NCBI GenBank assembly: GCA_019454045.1
Contig: SKCR01019531.1
Span: 1-64,000 of the forward strand
Length of the DNA: 64,000 bases
Direction: 5' to 3'
DNA from: Zanthoxylum bungeanum
Taxonomy: Eukaryota; Streptophyta; Magnoliopsida; Sapindales; Rutaceae
Positions 11,004 to 22,075 of this stretch are shown here, piece after piece. Position 1 is the first letter of the stretch, and the number at the start of each line of letters is the position of its first letter. The notes beneath the pieces were generated by a model that was given only the letters and a program-made list of their open reading frames with translations, had not been told where the DNA came from and searched no databases. The position numbers and the translations under genes are program-made.

Positions 11004-11182
11004 ACCCTCCTAAGGGTTATACCCCTCCCTTATACTTTTTGAGGCCTAGAGGCTCATCCTACTAATTTATTTGACATGTCCTTTCATCCTTGTGCATTTC
11101 CCATAAGACACTATTTAAGGGACATGTCTCTCCTACTTATACTACAAATATTTAGAGAATTTACAACACCACATTTGGTTAG
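11004..11182. other. Unassigned spacer
   Basis: About 180 bases between the copia LTR fragment and the TSD of the next element. I recognise nothing in it. Confidence 0.4.
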
Positions 11183-11646
11183 CAAATTGTAGACTTTGCA
11201 TTTTTGCATGAAGCCCGATGATGAGCTTCGTATGGAGGCACTACCCGGTAAGTTGCGGAAGTCGCGGGAAACGGACGTCGGAAGGGAAAATTCAAGAAAT
11301 AAATACATCAACAAATTTAACTCGCTGATTGGCCTCGGGTTCGCTCGATTAATCCCTGTTTTAAAATTTAGTCATTGGCCTAAAACCCTTGCAACCCCCG
11401 AAAAGCCCATTTCGCCCAAGCCCAAATCCAAAAATAATTAAAACATTTAAAACACATGTCACAAATTAAATCAAATCCAATCAAATCCCCTTCCTAAATT
11501 AAATCACCTCCCAAATTAAATAAATTCCCAAACCAAAATTTCACAAATTTGTTTCCCTTTATAAAATAATTAAACACGTCTCTTTTTTGCATGATTTTGT
11601 TTCCTTGTTTTGAAATCTCATGCACAAGGAAACCCTAGCCCACTCT

Positions 11647-11654
11647 TATAAAAA
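11647..11654 (+). promoter_or_regulatory. TATA box of LTR A
   Basis: TATAAAAA, 460 bases into the LTR, followed by a CT-rich leader. LTR C has TATAAAA at the equivalent place (19464-19470) and LTR B has TATATAAA at 16518-16525. Confidence 0.6.
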
Positions 11655-13129
11655 TGGACATAATGTAAACCCTAATCCTCTATTCGCCTCTCTCTTGGAC
11701 ACTCCTCACACAAAAACCATATGCCTTATCTCATTTCCCTTGGCTCTCTCACTCCTCACGGCAAACAAAGAAAATAAACCCTAAACTCGGCCTCACATCT
11801 CCCTCTCTCGCCTCACTGCCCACTCACAAAAACAAAAGAAAACAAATGCGGCTCTCCTCTCGGCCACAATGAGAACACAGAGAAAATAAACCCTAGCCTT
11901 CATTCATCAAAACAAAAAAGATATATTCTCTCCTCTCACCACTCAACCAACAGATGACAAACACTCATGCCACTTGAAGACAATCCAAAAATCCACTCCT
12001 TAAATACTCGGCAGCCTACCCTCTCTCTAAAATGCACCCACCTTGCTACACTAACTGCCCCCACGGCTTCACACATAAACCAGGCCATCATTATCGTAAG
12101 CAATCCACTGAACCATACACTGAATACATGTACTGCCCTTCACCTATTCAACATGCACGCACTGCCCTTCACCTATTCAACACGCACGCACAACCCACTC
12201 ACTCCACACAAACTTACATGGAAACACGCATGGCTTGACACCACATACACTTACTGAACACACCTTGCACAGCCACGTAAAGCCACCCAAGCAAACCAAA
12301 CACAACCCTAACGCCCCTAAATAACAAACGACACAGTCCTAAGCCATGTGAAAACACTGCCCCACACACTGCCAAAACCAGTGAACAAATAACCCAAAAA
12401 CAGTCCCCATAACCAGTCAAGAACACCCAAAAATAGTCCCTGAACACCCAAAAAAACATTGAATAAAATCGCAGAAAAACAGCAGCAAAAACAGAAAAAA
12501 TAGCAGTCCAAAAATAGTGAAACAGTGGATAGAAACATCGAACCAAAATAATAACGGAAACGTTAACCCTTCCAGTGATGACGTAACGCACTCCCGGGAA
12601 GCGATTTAAAGGGTATGACCTGAGGGCACCCTTTGTTATATTTTTATTTTATCGTCCTGGAAACGGCATGCTTGGTTGGACGTGGAATACATAAAACCGG
12701 GTATGCGAAGTCCTACATTAAAAACGGCCAAACTATTGGTCACATCTCTATTTTATTATTCCGCCATTTATTTTATTCCGCATTTATCTTTATTCTTATT
12801 TCGTACTTAGTTTACTATTTATTGCTTCTGTGATTTATTGTTATTTCATCACATGCATTATCATATTTCATGTATACATTGGGTTAATGATTGCGTTATG
12901 TTAAATGGTCGGTGCTATCTCTCGCGGTATATCGGATGGAAACCTAGACGTAAATTCCGTAGCAGAATCCGAATGGACGGTAGTGCGTCTGTACTTGGGA
13001 TACAACTCCACGTACCACTTGAGAAACTTTCAAGCATGTGTTACATTTTGGTATTTAATTTTGTGTTTATTATTTTGTCCTTTATTTTATGTGTATTATT
13101 TCTTTGTCTATGATTTGTTAATCTTGATG

Positions 13130-13740
13130 CGCATGGGCTAATTTTGTGTTTATTACCATGAGGTTTTACCGCGCTGGACGAAGTACGTTTGATTGAATGT
13201 GAGATATGTTCAATCGGGCATTCGAGGTCCCATATTATTTATTTGATTATTCATGCATTGTAATCTAGTGCGCATGGGCTAATTACGTTGGTTTAAAGGT
13301 ACTCCATTTGAGGGAAATGCCTAAAGGATACCTTTACCACAATATTTTTCCGCGCCTTTTACTATGTCATTTACCCTTTGCATATCATTACTTTATTTAC
13401 GCATGCATTACTATCTAGTGCGCCTGGGCTAATCATGCGGGTTAAAGGTCTTCTATTCGAGGAAAATGCCTAAAGGCTACCTTTACCACGATGTTTTACC
13501 GCGCCAGACGAATTACGTTTGATTAAATGTGAGATACGTTCAATTGGGCATACGAGGTCCCATATTATTATTTGTTTATTCATGCATTGTTACTGGATGC
13601 GCATGGCCTAATCACGTAGGTCAAAGGTCCTCTATTCGAGGGAAATGCCTAAAGGCTACCTTTACCATGGTATTTTGCCGGGCATGATGAAGTACGTTTG
13701 ATTGAACGCGAGATACGTTCAATCGGGCATACGAGGTCCT
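13130..13740. repeat. Internal tandem units of LTR A
   Basis: Four diverged units, anchored by GCGCATGGGCTAAT at about 13131, 13271, 13421 and 13599. Each carries parts of the string AAAGGTCCTCTATTCGAGGG, AATGCCTAAAGGCTACC and a palindrome around GTTTGATTGAACG. Unit lengths vary (about 140-178) because some units have lost blocks. Confidence 0.75.
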
Positions 13741-14319
13741 ATATAGATGTCGGCTGTGGTCGCACCTCATTCATCATCATGTTACTTACCAATTTCATAC
13801 TATTGACTTCGCTATTCGTCTTGTTTTGGTCGTTGTTTCACATTTCTTTTCATCACATTTCATGCATGTTTACTTCTTTGGTCATTCCCTTTGCATTATG
13901 TACCTAATTATCCGTTTTTATTATTAATGTTCTTACAGTTATCATTTATTACACCTACTGCACTTATTTGTTTAATATGCCTATGAAATTATGCCTTTGT
14001 CTCCCCACTTCTTTATTCTATTTACGTTTATGGGTGTGCAATCTTGTGTGTTGATTACATTCTCTTGCATGTGTTGCATAAGATTTGGTTGTACTATTGC
14101 ATTAATCACTTTATTACAATTGGCATAAGGGACAGTTCCGAACCCATCGGTTTGAGGTCTTCCCTTGCGAGGGGTGAGTGCGGCCTTAAATCATTTCCCA
14201 GTTCACACTGGGTGGCGACTCTATTTTTTCTCCGGTTTAGTCCCCCCGGGCTACTCCGTAATCCCGACCAGGCCGCGAGCCCGGACAGCGTCATCCACTT
14301 ATGTACCTCGTCTACAGTC

Positions 14320-14337
14320 AAGTGACTCCACTGGGGA
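14320..14337 (+). promoter_or_regulatory. Primer-binding site, tRNA-Arg type (mutated)
   Basis: The sequence three bases after LTR A reads AAGTGACTCCACTGGGGA. It matches TGGCGACTCCACTGGGGA, the complement of a plant tRNA-Arg 3' end as I recall it, except for three of the first four bases. tRNA-Arg priming is known for Ogre-type elements. The tRNA identity should be confirmed against a tRNA set. Confidence 0.55.
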
Positions 14338-15045
14338 TAGAGAATCAGCCCCGAAATAATGTCTTGTAATGTTTGTGATTTTGCTTTAGTTAACCTTGTC
14401 TACAATTGGGTTGGGACCAAGGGGTTAATAAAACTTTCCAAACTAAAGTTGATTTAACCAAAGGTATTATTGGAGTTAGATAATGATTTGGTGTCTTCCT
14501 TCACTCACTACCTTTTTATAACCAAAAGGAAAAGCTGTGAAGACATCTAGATAATCATTTACTCAAAGCTTACCTTAAGGCATATTTGAAGTGATGGACT
14601 AATTTGGAGGATCTATTGTTTATTCCTGTCACCAAGGCGATAAGAGCCTAAGAGGTAAGGGTATTTAAGAGAGTTTGCTCCACCCTCTCTCTGGGGAATT
14701 TTCAATAGAGGAATCCATTTGAAAGTTATTCATGCATCGTGAAGTCATTTTCGCTCGAAACGGCGGATCGTTATATGGTATCATCACTCGTTGGCACGTA
14801 CCTTAGGGTATAAAAAAGGTGCGCTCACGGTCACTCGAACCCTTGAGTGGGGAGACCTAATTATGGGCAACCCTTCGTCGGTGGAAGCCTTTATCCATAT
14901 CCTTATAAGCCCGGATATGAACCGTAGTCATATATCCTATAGAAGTTGCCCCTTTATGCTTTTGATAACCACATGCATATTATACATCACACGCATCTCA
15001 TGCATACACGCATCATGTTAAACCTCGTGTCTTAAACATCAGTGT
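14338..15045 (+). other. Leader of the composite element, no gene
   Basis: About 700 bases after the PBS with no gag or pol homology. The longest frame (14791-15021) has no recognisable motif. The region runs directly into degenerate copies of the minisatellite, so gag, pol and spacer have been deleted or were never present. Confidence 0.6.
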
Positions 15046-15885
15046 CAGTCTGGGGGCGAGGCCCACATCAGTGTCAGTTCAGGGTCGAGGACCCACTACA
15101 TCATCATTTCGAGGGCGAGGTCCCTATTCTTAGCGGTGTTGGGTCGAGGTGCCCAGGGTCGATGTGCCCCCGTTGTCGGTTGTAGTTCCAGGTCGAGGTG
15201 CCTAGGGTCGAGGTGCCCACTACATCATCAGTTCGAGGGCGAGGTCTCTATTGTCAGCGATGTTGGGTCGAGGTGCCCAGGGTCGAGGTACCCCCGTTGT
15301 CGGTTGTAGTTCCGGGTCGAGGTGCCCACTACATCATCAGTTTGAGGGCGAGGTCCCTATTGTCAGCGGTGTTGGGTCGAGGTGCCCAGGGTCGAGGTGC
15401 CCCCGTTGTCGGTTGTAGTTCCGGGTCGAGGTGCCCAGGGTCAAGGTGCCCACTACATCATCAGTTCGAGGGCGAGATCCACTTTATCCGCGGTATTGGG
15501 TCGAGGTGCCCAGGGTCGAGGTGTCCCCGTTGTCGGTTGTAGTTCCGGGTCGAGGTGCCCAGGGTCGAGGTGCCCACTACATCATCAGTTCGAGGGCGAG
15601 GCCCACTTTGTCAGCGGTATTGGGTCGAGGTGCCCAGGGTCGAGGTGCCTCTGTTGTCAGTTGCAGTTCCGGGATGCGTCCCAGGGTCGAGGGCCCACTG
15701 CATCATCAGTTGTAGTTCCAGAATGCGTCCCTGGGTCGAGGACCCACTACATCATCAGCTTATGGGCGAGGCCCACTTTTGTCAGTGGTATTGGGTCGAG
15801 GTGCCCAGGGTCAAAGTGCCCCCGTTGTCGGTTGCAATTCCGAGATGCGTCCCAGGGTCGAGGGCCCACTGCATCATCAGCACAG
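15046..15885. repeat. Minisatellite, 124-bp unit, six copies
   Basis: Units anchored on GAGGGCGAGG start at 15111, 15235, 15344, 15468 and 15592, with a last at about 15764. Spacings are 124, 109, 124, 124 and about 172. The 109 unit lacks one 15-bp sub-repeat (GTCGAGGTGCCCAGG type); the 172 unit has an extra 48-bp block. This is the relative of the 137-bp repeat at 5041, with GAGGTGCCC in place of GAGATGCGTGCCC in the sub-repeats. Confidence 0.9.
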
Positions 15886-16020
15886 TTCACGTTTGGTGGT
15901 TCGGGAACAAAGCCTAGAGGTTGAGGCACCTCGCCACCATATCAACTCAGTTCGAAGCAACAGGCAAGTCAGGTGGCAGCTGGCGAGCCATGTAAGTAAA
16001 AATACATTGCACGTACTTTG

Positions 16021-16072
16021 ATAGGATTGTCATTGTCACACACTGCACAAGTCCCATCAAAGTGGGGGCGAC
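16021..16072 (+). promoter_or_regulatory. Pre-LTR segment with polypurine tract (copy 1)
   Basis: A 52-bp block starting ATAGGATTGTCATTG and ending AAAGTGGGGGCGAC, directly before LTR B. It recurs at 18949-19000 before LTR C with two or three differences, and at 5743-5794 before the first gypsy LTR. Confidence 0.85.
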
Positions 16073-18948
16073 TGTAGGCACTACATTTTTACATATAAGT
16101 CCCGATGATGAGTCTCGTATGGAGACACTACCTCTTTGATTGTGAAAGCCGCGGGAAACTGACGTCGGAATGGCAAAGTTGGAAATTGGCATTTGGTCGG
16201 ATTTAACTCGCTTGTTTCGCTTCGGGTTCGCTTTTTGGACCTCTATTTTAAAACACACCAAACCCATTAAATCACATCTCACAAATTAAATAAATAAAAC
16301 ATTTAAAATACATGTCACAAATTAAATTAAATTAAATTAAAGCTAATTCAATTAAATTAAATTAAAATACAATTGAAATCAAATTAAATTGAAATTAACG
16401 AAATTAAATTAAATCTAAATTAATATCTAATTAAATAAAATTCCTAATTAAAATAAATTCTAATTCCAAAATTAAATCGATCATTTCCAAAAAAAAATCC
16501 TAAACCTAGCTCACCACTATATAAAGAAACCCTAAAGCCAATCTCCCCTCTGGCCTCTCTCTCTCACAGACGAACCACAAGCCACGTTCAGCCTTCACCC
16601 TAAAGCCTCTCTGCCCTGGCTGGCTGATTCTCACGAAAAACACAAAGAAATAAACCCATAGCCGCACCCATAACCAGATCTCTCCTCAGCTTCGCAAATC
16701 AGACATGCCCCTCAATTCAGCCACAAAGCCTCTCTCATTCACTCTCAAACTACATCAGCAAAGAAACAAAGAAAACCCTAGGCAGCCTCCCTCTTCTCAC
16801 CAAGACACTCACGGCAGCTCACTCTCTCTCTCGCTTGGACGGCATCACAAACCCTAAAACCTAACTCATCTCTCTCATCACCTCATTCACGCCACCATCT
16901 CTCTCCTTGATCGAGCCCTTCACTAAAACCACACGGCGTTGATAGCAAACCACTCTGACCAGCAAATCATAACCCCTCACAATCGACAAAAACATGCCCC
17001 TTACACGTGAACCATCACTGCCGCACCACTCTCTCACTAGCACCTCTCCCCCATCTCTCTAAAAATCAATGAAACCCTAAGAAGCCATCTACACCCATCT
17101 ACTGCTCACCAATTGCTCACGTTCTCACTCCTCATCCACGCATCACGTAACACCAACTCGCCAAACAACAACAAGTAGCACCCTAGCAGCCCTAAACACT
17201 GACTCGTCAAACAACAACAAATTCATGCCACACACCCTCAAAGTCACGCGCAGCCATCACCTGCTCACGCCAACCATATACCATTTGCCCCACGAACAGG
17301 CCACCTACTCACGCCAACCACATACCATTTGCCCCACGTAACCAGGCCCCCTAGCACTCACAGCCTCGCAGCTCACTCAGTCCACAACCCCTTACACACA
17401 CATTCATGCCCCATTGACCTAAAAATCTTCACGCACTCACAAACTCTCACGCCAATAGCCACCTAAAATCTACTCAGTCACAGCCCACGTGAAACCCTCA
17501 CGCCACTCTCACCTAAACAAGCACACACTCAACCCATGCAATAAGCCACGCCCATCACTCCCTCTTCACGTGCAGCACACAAATCAGCCATTGCACCACG
17601 CCCCTTTTTCAACCCAGCTTCACGCCACACACATAGCAAATAAACCCTTCACGTAATAAACAACAAGAATAACTAGCCACATAACAGTCGCATAATACCC
17701 CTCCACCAAACTGCCCAAACTGCCGTGAAAACCCCTTCTCTATACACCCAAAACAGCCACCTAAAAACCCCTCACTGACCAGCCACATTGCCGTACCAAA
17801 ACTGCACTCCAACAGCCCAAGACTTTCACGCCAAACTGCCTGAAACAGCCTCTGGTTCTCACGCCAAAATACCCCTAAAATCAGCCCTCTATTCACGCCA
17901 AAATACCCCTGAAGACTGCACTCCAACAACCCAAAACTGCACCTAAAGAAACTGTCCAAAACAGTCCCACTTTACCGTAAAACAGTAAGCCTAATTCATG
18001 ACCAGAAACCGCAGAGAAACGGAGTAAAAACAGCAGCCCAAACAGCGAAATAGCGAAGGAAAACGTTGAACCAGTGAACCGGAGGAGTTGCGGAGCATCA
18101 ACCCTTCTGACGGCCGTGTAACGCGCTTTTGAGAGACGACAAAAGAGGTTAGACCTGAGGGCACCCTTTTTACTTATTATCTTTCATTTCTTTAATTTTT
18201 TTAATATATTATCGCATGAGAGTCGTTATTTGATTTGTGTTGTGGCCGTTGGGTGAATGGATATGTGTTATTTCTTGTGATATATCGGATGGAAACCCGT
18301 ACGTAAATTCCATAGCTGAATCCGAATGGACGGTATTACGGTTTGCACTCGGGATACAATGCCACATACCGCTTGAGAGATACACATATTTCATTCATCC
18401 AACATAGTATTCGAGCATGATTAGGTTACTAGTATGTATTTATCTTAAGCATGATTTAGTCTATAGTATTTTCTTTCTTTATGCATGATTAGGTTATTTT
18501 ATATCATATTAGGGATTTAATTTATATTTATGCTTAGATTCTTATTTATTTTCCGCATTAGATAATTGAACATGCGTGTGTGATGATTGTATGTTATTCC
18601 GTGTTTGCCGTTTAAAGACTTATTTTCGAGCATGCAAACTTAGATTAGGAGTTATTTTGATGAACATGAACTAGATATAGGTTGTTCTTGAGCATGTTGC
18701 GTAGATTCGGTTAAGATATTGCACAAATCACATCATTACAAGTGGCATAAGTAAGGGACCATTCCGAACCCAACGGTTTGAGGTCTTCCCTTGCGAGGGG
18801 TGAGTGCGGCCTTAAATCACATTTTCCCGGTTCACACCGGGTGGCGACTCCATGTTATTTCTCCGGTTTAGTTCCCCCGTGGGCTATTCCTTACTCCCTA
18901 TTCTAGGCCGCGAGCCTAGAACAGCGTCGCCGGTTTCTGTGTCCTACA
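16073..18948 (+). mobile_element. Gypsy LTR B (2876 bp), internal to the composite element
   Basis: Starts TGTAGGCACTACATTTTTAC and ends GTCCTACA. Its start resembles the LTR at 5795 more than LTRs A and C, and its middle (about 16560-18060, a C-rich ACGCC-filled leader) is largely its own. The 3' 200 bases carry the shared hairpin module. TATA-like TATATAAA lies at 16518-16525. No TSD flanks it: GCGAC precedes and ATAGG follows. Confidence 0.85.
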
Positions 18949-19000
18949 ATAGGATTGTCACTGCCACACACTGCACAAGTCCCATCAAAGTGGGGGCGAC
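18949..19000 (+). promoter_or_regulatory. Pre-LTR segment with polypurine tract (copy 2)
   Basis: Second copy of the 52-bp block of 16021-16072, ending AAAGTGGGGGCGAC immediately before LTR C. LTR B is thus sandwiched between two identical-type polypurine segments. Confidence 0.85.
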
Positions 19001-22000
19001 TGTAGACACTGCATTTTTGCATGAAGCCCGATGATGAGCCTCATATGGAGGCACTACCCGATAAGTTGTGGAAGTCGCGGGAAATAGACGTAGGAATGGA
19101 AAATTCAAAAAATAAATACATCAACAAATTTAACTCGCTGATTGGCCTCGGGTTCGCTCGATTAATCCCTGTTTTAAAATTTAAGCCTTGGCCTAAAACC
19201 CTCGCAACCCACGAAAAGCCCATTTCGCCCAAGCCCAAATCCAAAAATAATTAAAACATTTAAAACACATGTCAAAAATTAAATCAAATCCAATCAAATC
19301 CCTTTCCTAAAGTAAATAAATCATCTCCCAAATTAAAGAAATTCCCCCACCAAAATTACACAAATTTGTTTCCCTTTATAAACTAATTAAACACATCCAT
19401 TTTTTGCATGATTTTGTTTCCTTGTTTTGAAATCCCATGCACAATGAAAACCTAGCCCACTCTTATAAAAGTGGACAAAATGCAAACCCTAATCCTCTCT
19501 TCCCCTCTCTCTTGGACGCTCCTCACAAAAAAACCATATGCCTTCTCTCATCTCCCTTGGCTCTCTCACTCCTTACGGCAAACAAAGAAAATAAACCCTA
19601 AACTCGGCCTCACATCTCCCACTCTCGCCTCACTGCCCACTCACAAATTGAAAGAAAACAAATGCGGCTCTCCTCTCCCACAATGAGAACACGGAGAAAA
19701 TAAACCCTAGCCTTCATTCATCAAACAAAAAAGACATATTCTCTCCTCTCACCACTCAACCAACAGATGACAAACACTCAGGCCACGTGAAGACAATCCA
19801 AAAAGCCACTCCTTAAATACTCGGCAGCCTACCTTCTTTCTAAAACGCACCCACCTTGCTCCACTAACTGCCCTCCATGGATTCACACACAAACTAGGCC
19901 ACCATCATCGTAAGCAATCTACCGAACCATACACTGAATACACGCACTACCCTTCACCTATTCAACAAGCACACAATACACTTCACATATTCAATTTAGA
20001 GCAAACCGAACACAACCCTAACTCCCCTAAATCACAAACGACACAGCCCTAAGCCACGTGAAAACACTGCCCTACACACAGCCAAAACCAGTGAACAAAT
20101 AACCCAAAAACAGTCCCCATAACCAGTCCAGAACACCCAAAAATAGTCCCCGAACACCCCAAAAAATAGTGAATAAAACCACAGAAAAACATAGTAAAAA
20201 ACAGAGAAAACAGCAGTCCAAAAACACAAAATAGTGAAGCGAACCAGCGAACCAGAAAAATAACGGAAATGTTAACCCTTCCGGTGATGACATAACGCAC
20301 TCCCGGGAAGCGATTTAAAAGGTATGACCTAAGGGCACCCTTTGTTATATTTTTATTTTGTCGTCTTGGAAACGGCATGCTTGGTTGGAGGTGGAATACG
20401 TTCAACCGGGTATGCGAAGTCCTACATTAAAAATGGCCAAACTATTTGTCACATCTCTCTTTTATTATTCCGCCATTTATTTTATTCCACATTTATCTTT
20501 ATTCCTATTTCATACTTAGTTTACTATTTATTGCTTCCGTGATTTATTGTTATTTCATCACATGTATTATCATATTTCATGTATACATTGGGTTAATGAT
20601 TGCGTTATGTTAAATGGTCGGTGTTATCTCTCTCGGTATATCGGATGGAAACCCAAACGTAAATTCCGTAGCCAAATCCGAATGGACGTTATTGCGGTAT
20701 GTACTTAGGATACAACTCTACGTACCGCTTGAGAAACTTTCAAGCACGTGTTACATTTTGGTATTTAATTTTGTGTTTATTGTTCCGTCCTTTATTTTCT
20801 GTGTATTATTTCTTTGTATATGCATTGTTAATCATGATGTGCATGGGCTAATCATGTGGGGTAAAGGTCCTCTATTCGAGGGAAATGCCTAAAGGTTACC
20901 TTTACCATGATGTTTTGCCGCGCCGGACGAAGTAAGTTTGATTGAACGTGAGATATGTTCAATTAGGCATACGAGGTCCCATATTATTTATTTGATTATT
21001 CATGCATTGTAATCTAGTGCGCATGGGCTAATTACGTTGGTTTAAAGGTCCTCCATTTGAGGGAAATGCCTAAAGGCTACCTTTAGCACAATATTTTGCC
21101 GCACCTTTTACTATATCATTTACCATTTTCATATCATTACTTTATTTACGCATGCATTGCTATCTAGTGCTCATGGGCTAATCATGCGGGTTAAAGGTCC
21201 TCTATTCGAGGGAAACGTCTAAAGGCTACTTTTACCGTGATGTTTTACCGCGCCGGATGAAGTACGTTTGATTAAACGTGAGATACGTTCAATTGGGCAT
21301 ACGAGGTCCCATATTATTATTTGTTTATTCATGCATTGTTACTAGATGCGCATGGGCTAATCACGTAGGTCAAAGGTCCTCTATTCTAGGGAAATGTCTA
21401 AAGGCTACCTTTACCATGGTATTTTATCACGCCGGACGAAGTACGTTTGATTGAACGCGAGATACGTTCAATCGGGCATACGAGGTCCTATATATATGTC
21501 GGCCGCAGTCGCACCACTTTCATCATCATGTTACTTACCATTTGCATACTATTGACTTCACTATTCGTCTTTGTTTTTGTCGTTGTTTCGCATTTCTTTT
21601 CATCACATTTCATACATGTTTACTTCTTTGGTCATTTCCTTCGCATTATGTACCTAATTATCCGTTTTTATTATTAATGCTTTTATAGTTATCATTTATT
21701 ACACCTACTGCACTTATTTGTTTAATATGCCTATGGAATTATGCATTTGTCTCCCCCCTTCTTTATTATATTTACGTTTATGGGTGTGCAATCTTGTGTG
21801 TTGATTTCATTATCTTGCATGTGTTGCATAAGATTTGGTTATACTATTGCATTAATCACTTTATTACAATTGGCATAAGTAAGGGACAGTTCCGAACCCA
21901 ACGGTTTGAGGTCTTCCCTTGCGAGGGGTGAGTGCAGCCTTAAATCATTTCCCAATTCACAATGGGTGGCGACTCCATTTATTTCTCCGGTTTAGTCCCC

Positions 22001-22070
22001 TGGGCTACTCCGTACTCCTGATCGGGCTGCGAGCCCAGACAGCGTCATCCACTTCTGTACCTCGTCTGCA
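19001..22070 (+). mobile_element. Gypsy LTR C (3' LTR, 3070 bp)
   Basis: Starts TGTAGACACTGCATTTTTGC and ends GTCTGCA (terminal CTACA mutated to CTGCA). It is the partner of LTR A and is followed by the matching TSD CAAAT. TATA box at 19464-19470. It keeps four internal tandem units (anchors near 20839, 21018, 21170, 21347). Confidence 0.9.
20830..21490. repeat. Internal tandem units of LTR C
   Basis: Four units with spacings of about 179, 152 and 177 bases. The last carries a perfect hairpin: GATTGAACG (21449-21457), a 7-base spacer and CGTTCAATC (21465-21473). The same hairpin is at 13700-13724 in LTR A. Confidence 0.75.
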
Positions 22071-22075
22071 CAAAT

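Larger units (their letters stand above)
11188..14316 (+). mobile_element. Gypsy LTR A (5' LTR, 3129 bp)
   Basis: Starts TGTAGACTTTGCATTTTTGC and ends GTCTACA. It aligns along its whole length with LTR C, the main difference being a block missing near 13140 where LTR C keeps a full internal repeat unit. It holds a TATA box at 11647-11654, a C-rich leader, four internal tandem units with palindromes (about 13130-13740) and the conserved U5 hairpin module (14120-14316). Confidence 0.9.
11188..22070 (+). mobile_element. Composite pol-less gypsy element with three LTRs
   Basis: The 5-bp sequence CAAAT lies directly before (11183-11187) and after (22071-22075) this 10.9-kb unit, so its outer LTRs A (11188-14316) and C (19001-22070) are the ends of one insertion. 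Inside are a PBS, about 0.7 kb of leader, a 124-bp minisatellite, a polypurine tract, a further complete LTR B (16073-18948) of the subfamily seen at 5795, a duplicate 52-bp polypurine segment, and then LTR C. No gag or pol remains, so movement would have depended on another element's proteins. LTR B has no TSD of its own. Confidence 0.85.

Noticed and set aside
12214..12591. 125-codon minus-strand frame rich in Phe, Leu and Val (membrane-like), with a relative at 20049-20405
   Set aside because: Antisense to the C-rich LTR leader; apparent hydrophobicity comes from reading A/C-rich DNA backwards. Present in both LTRs because they are copies.
15198..15924. Open frames up to 180 codons in the 124-bp minisatellite
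   Set aside because: Same reason: repeat-driven, overlapping in two frames, and located between a leader and a polypurine tract.
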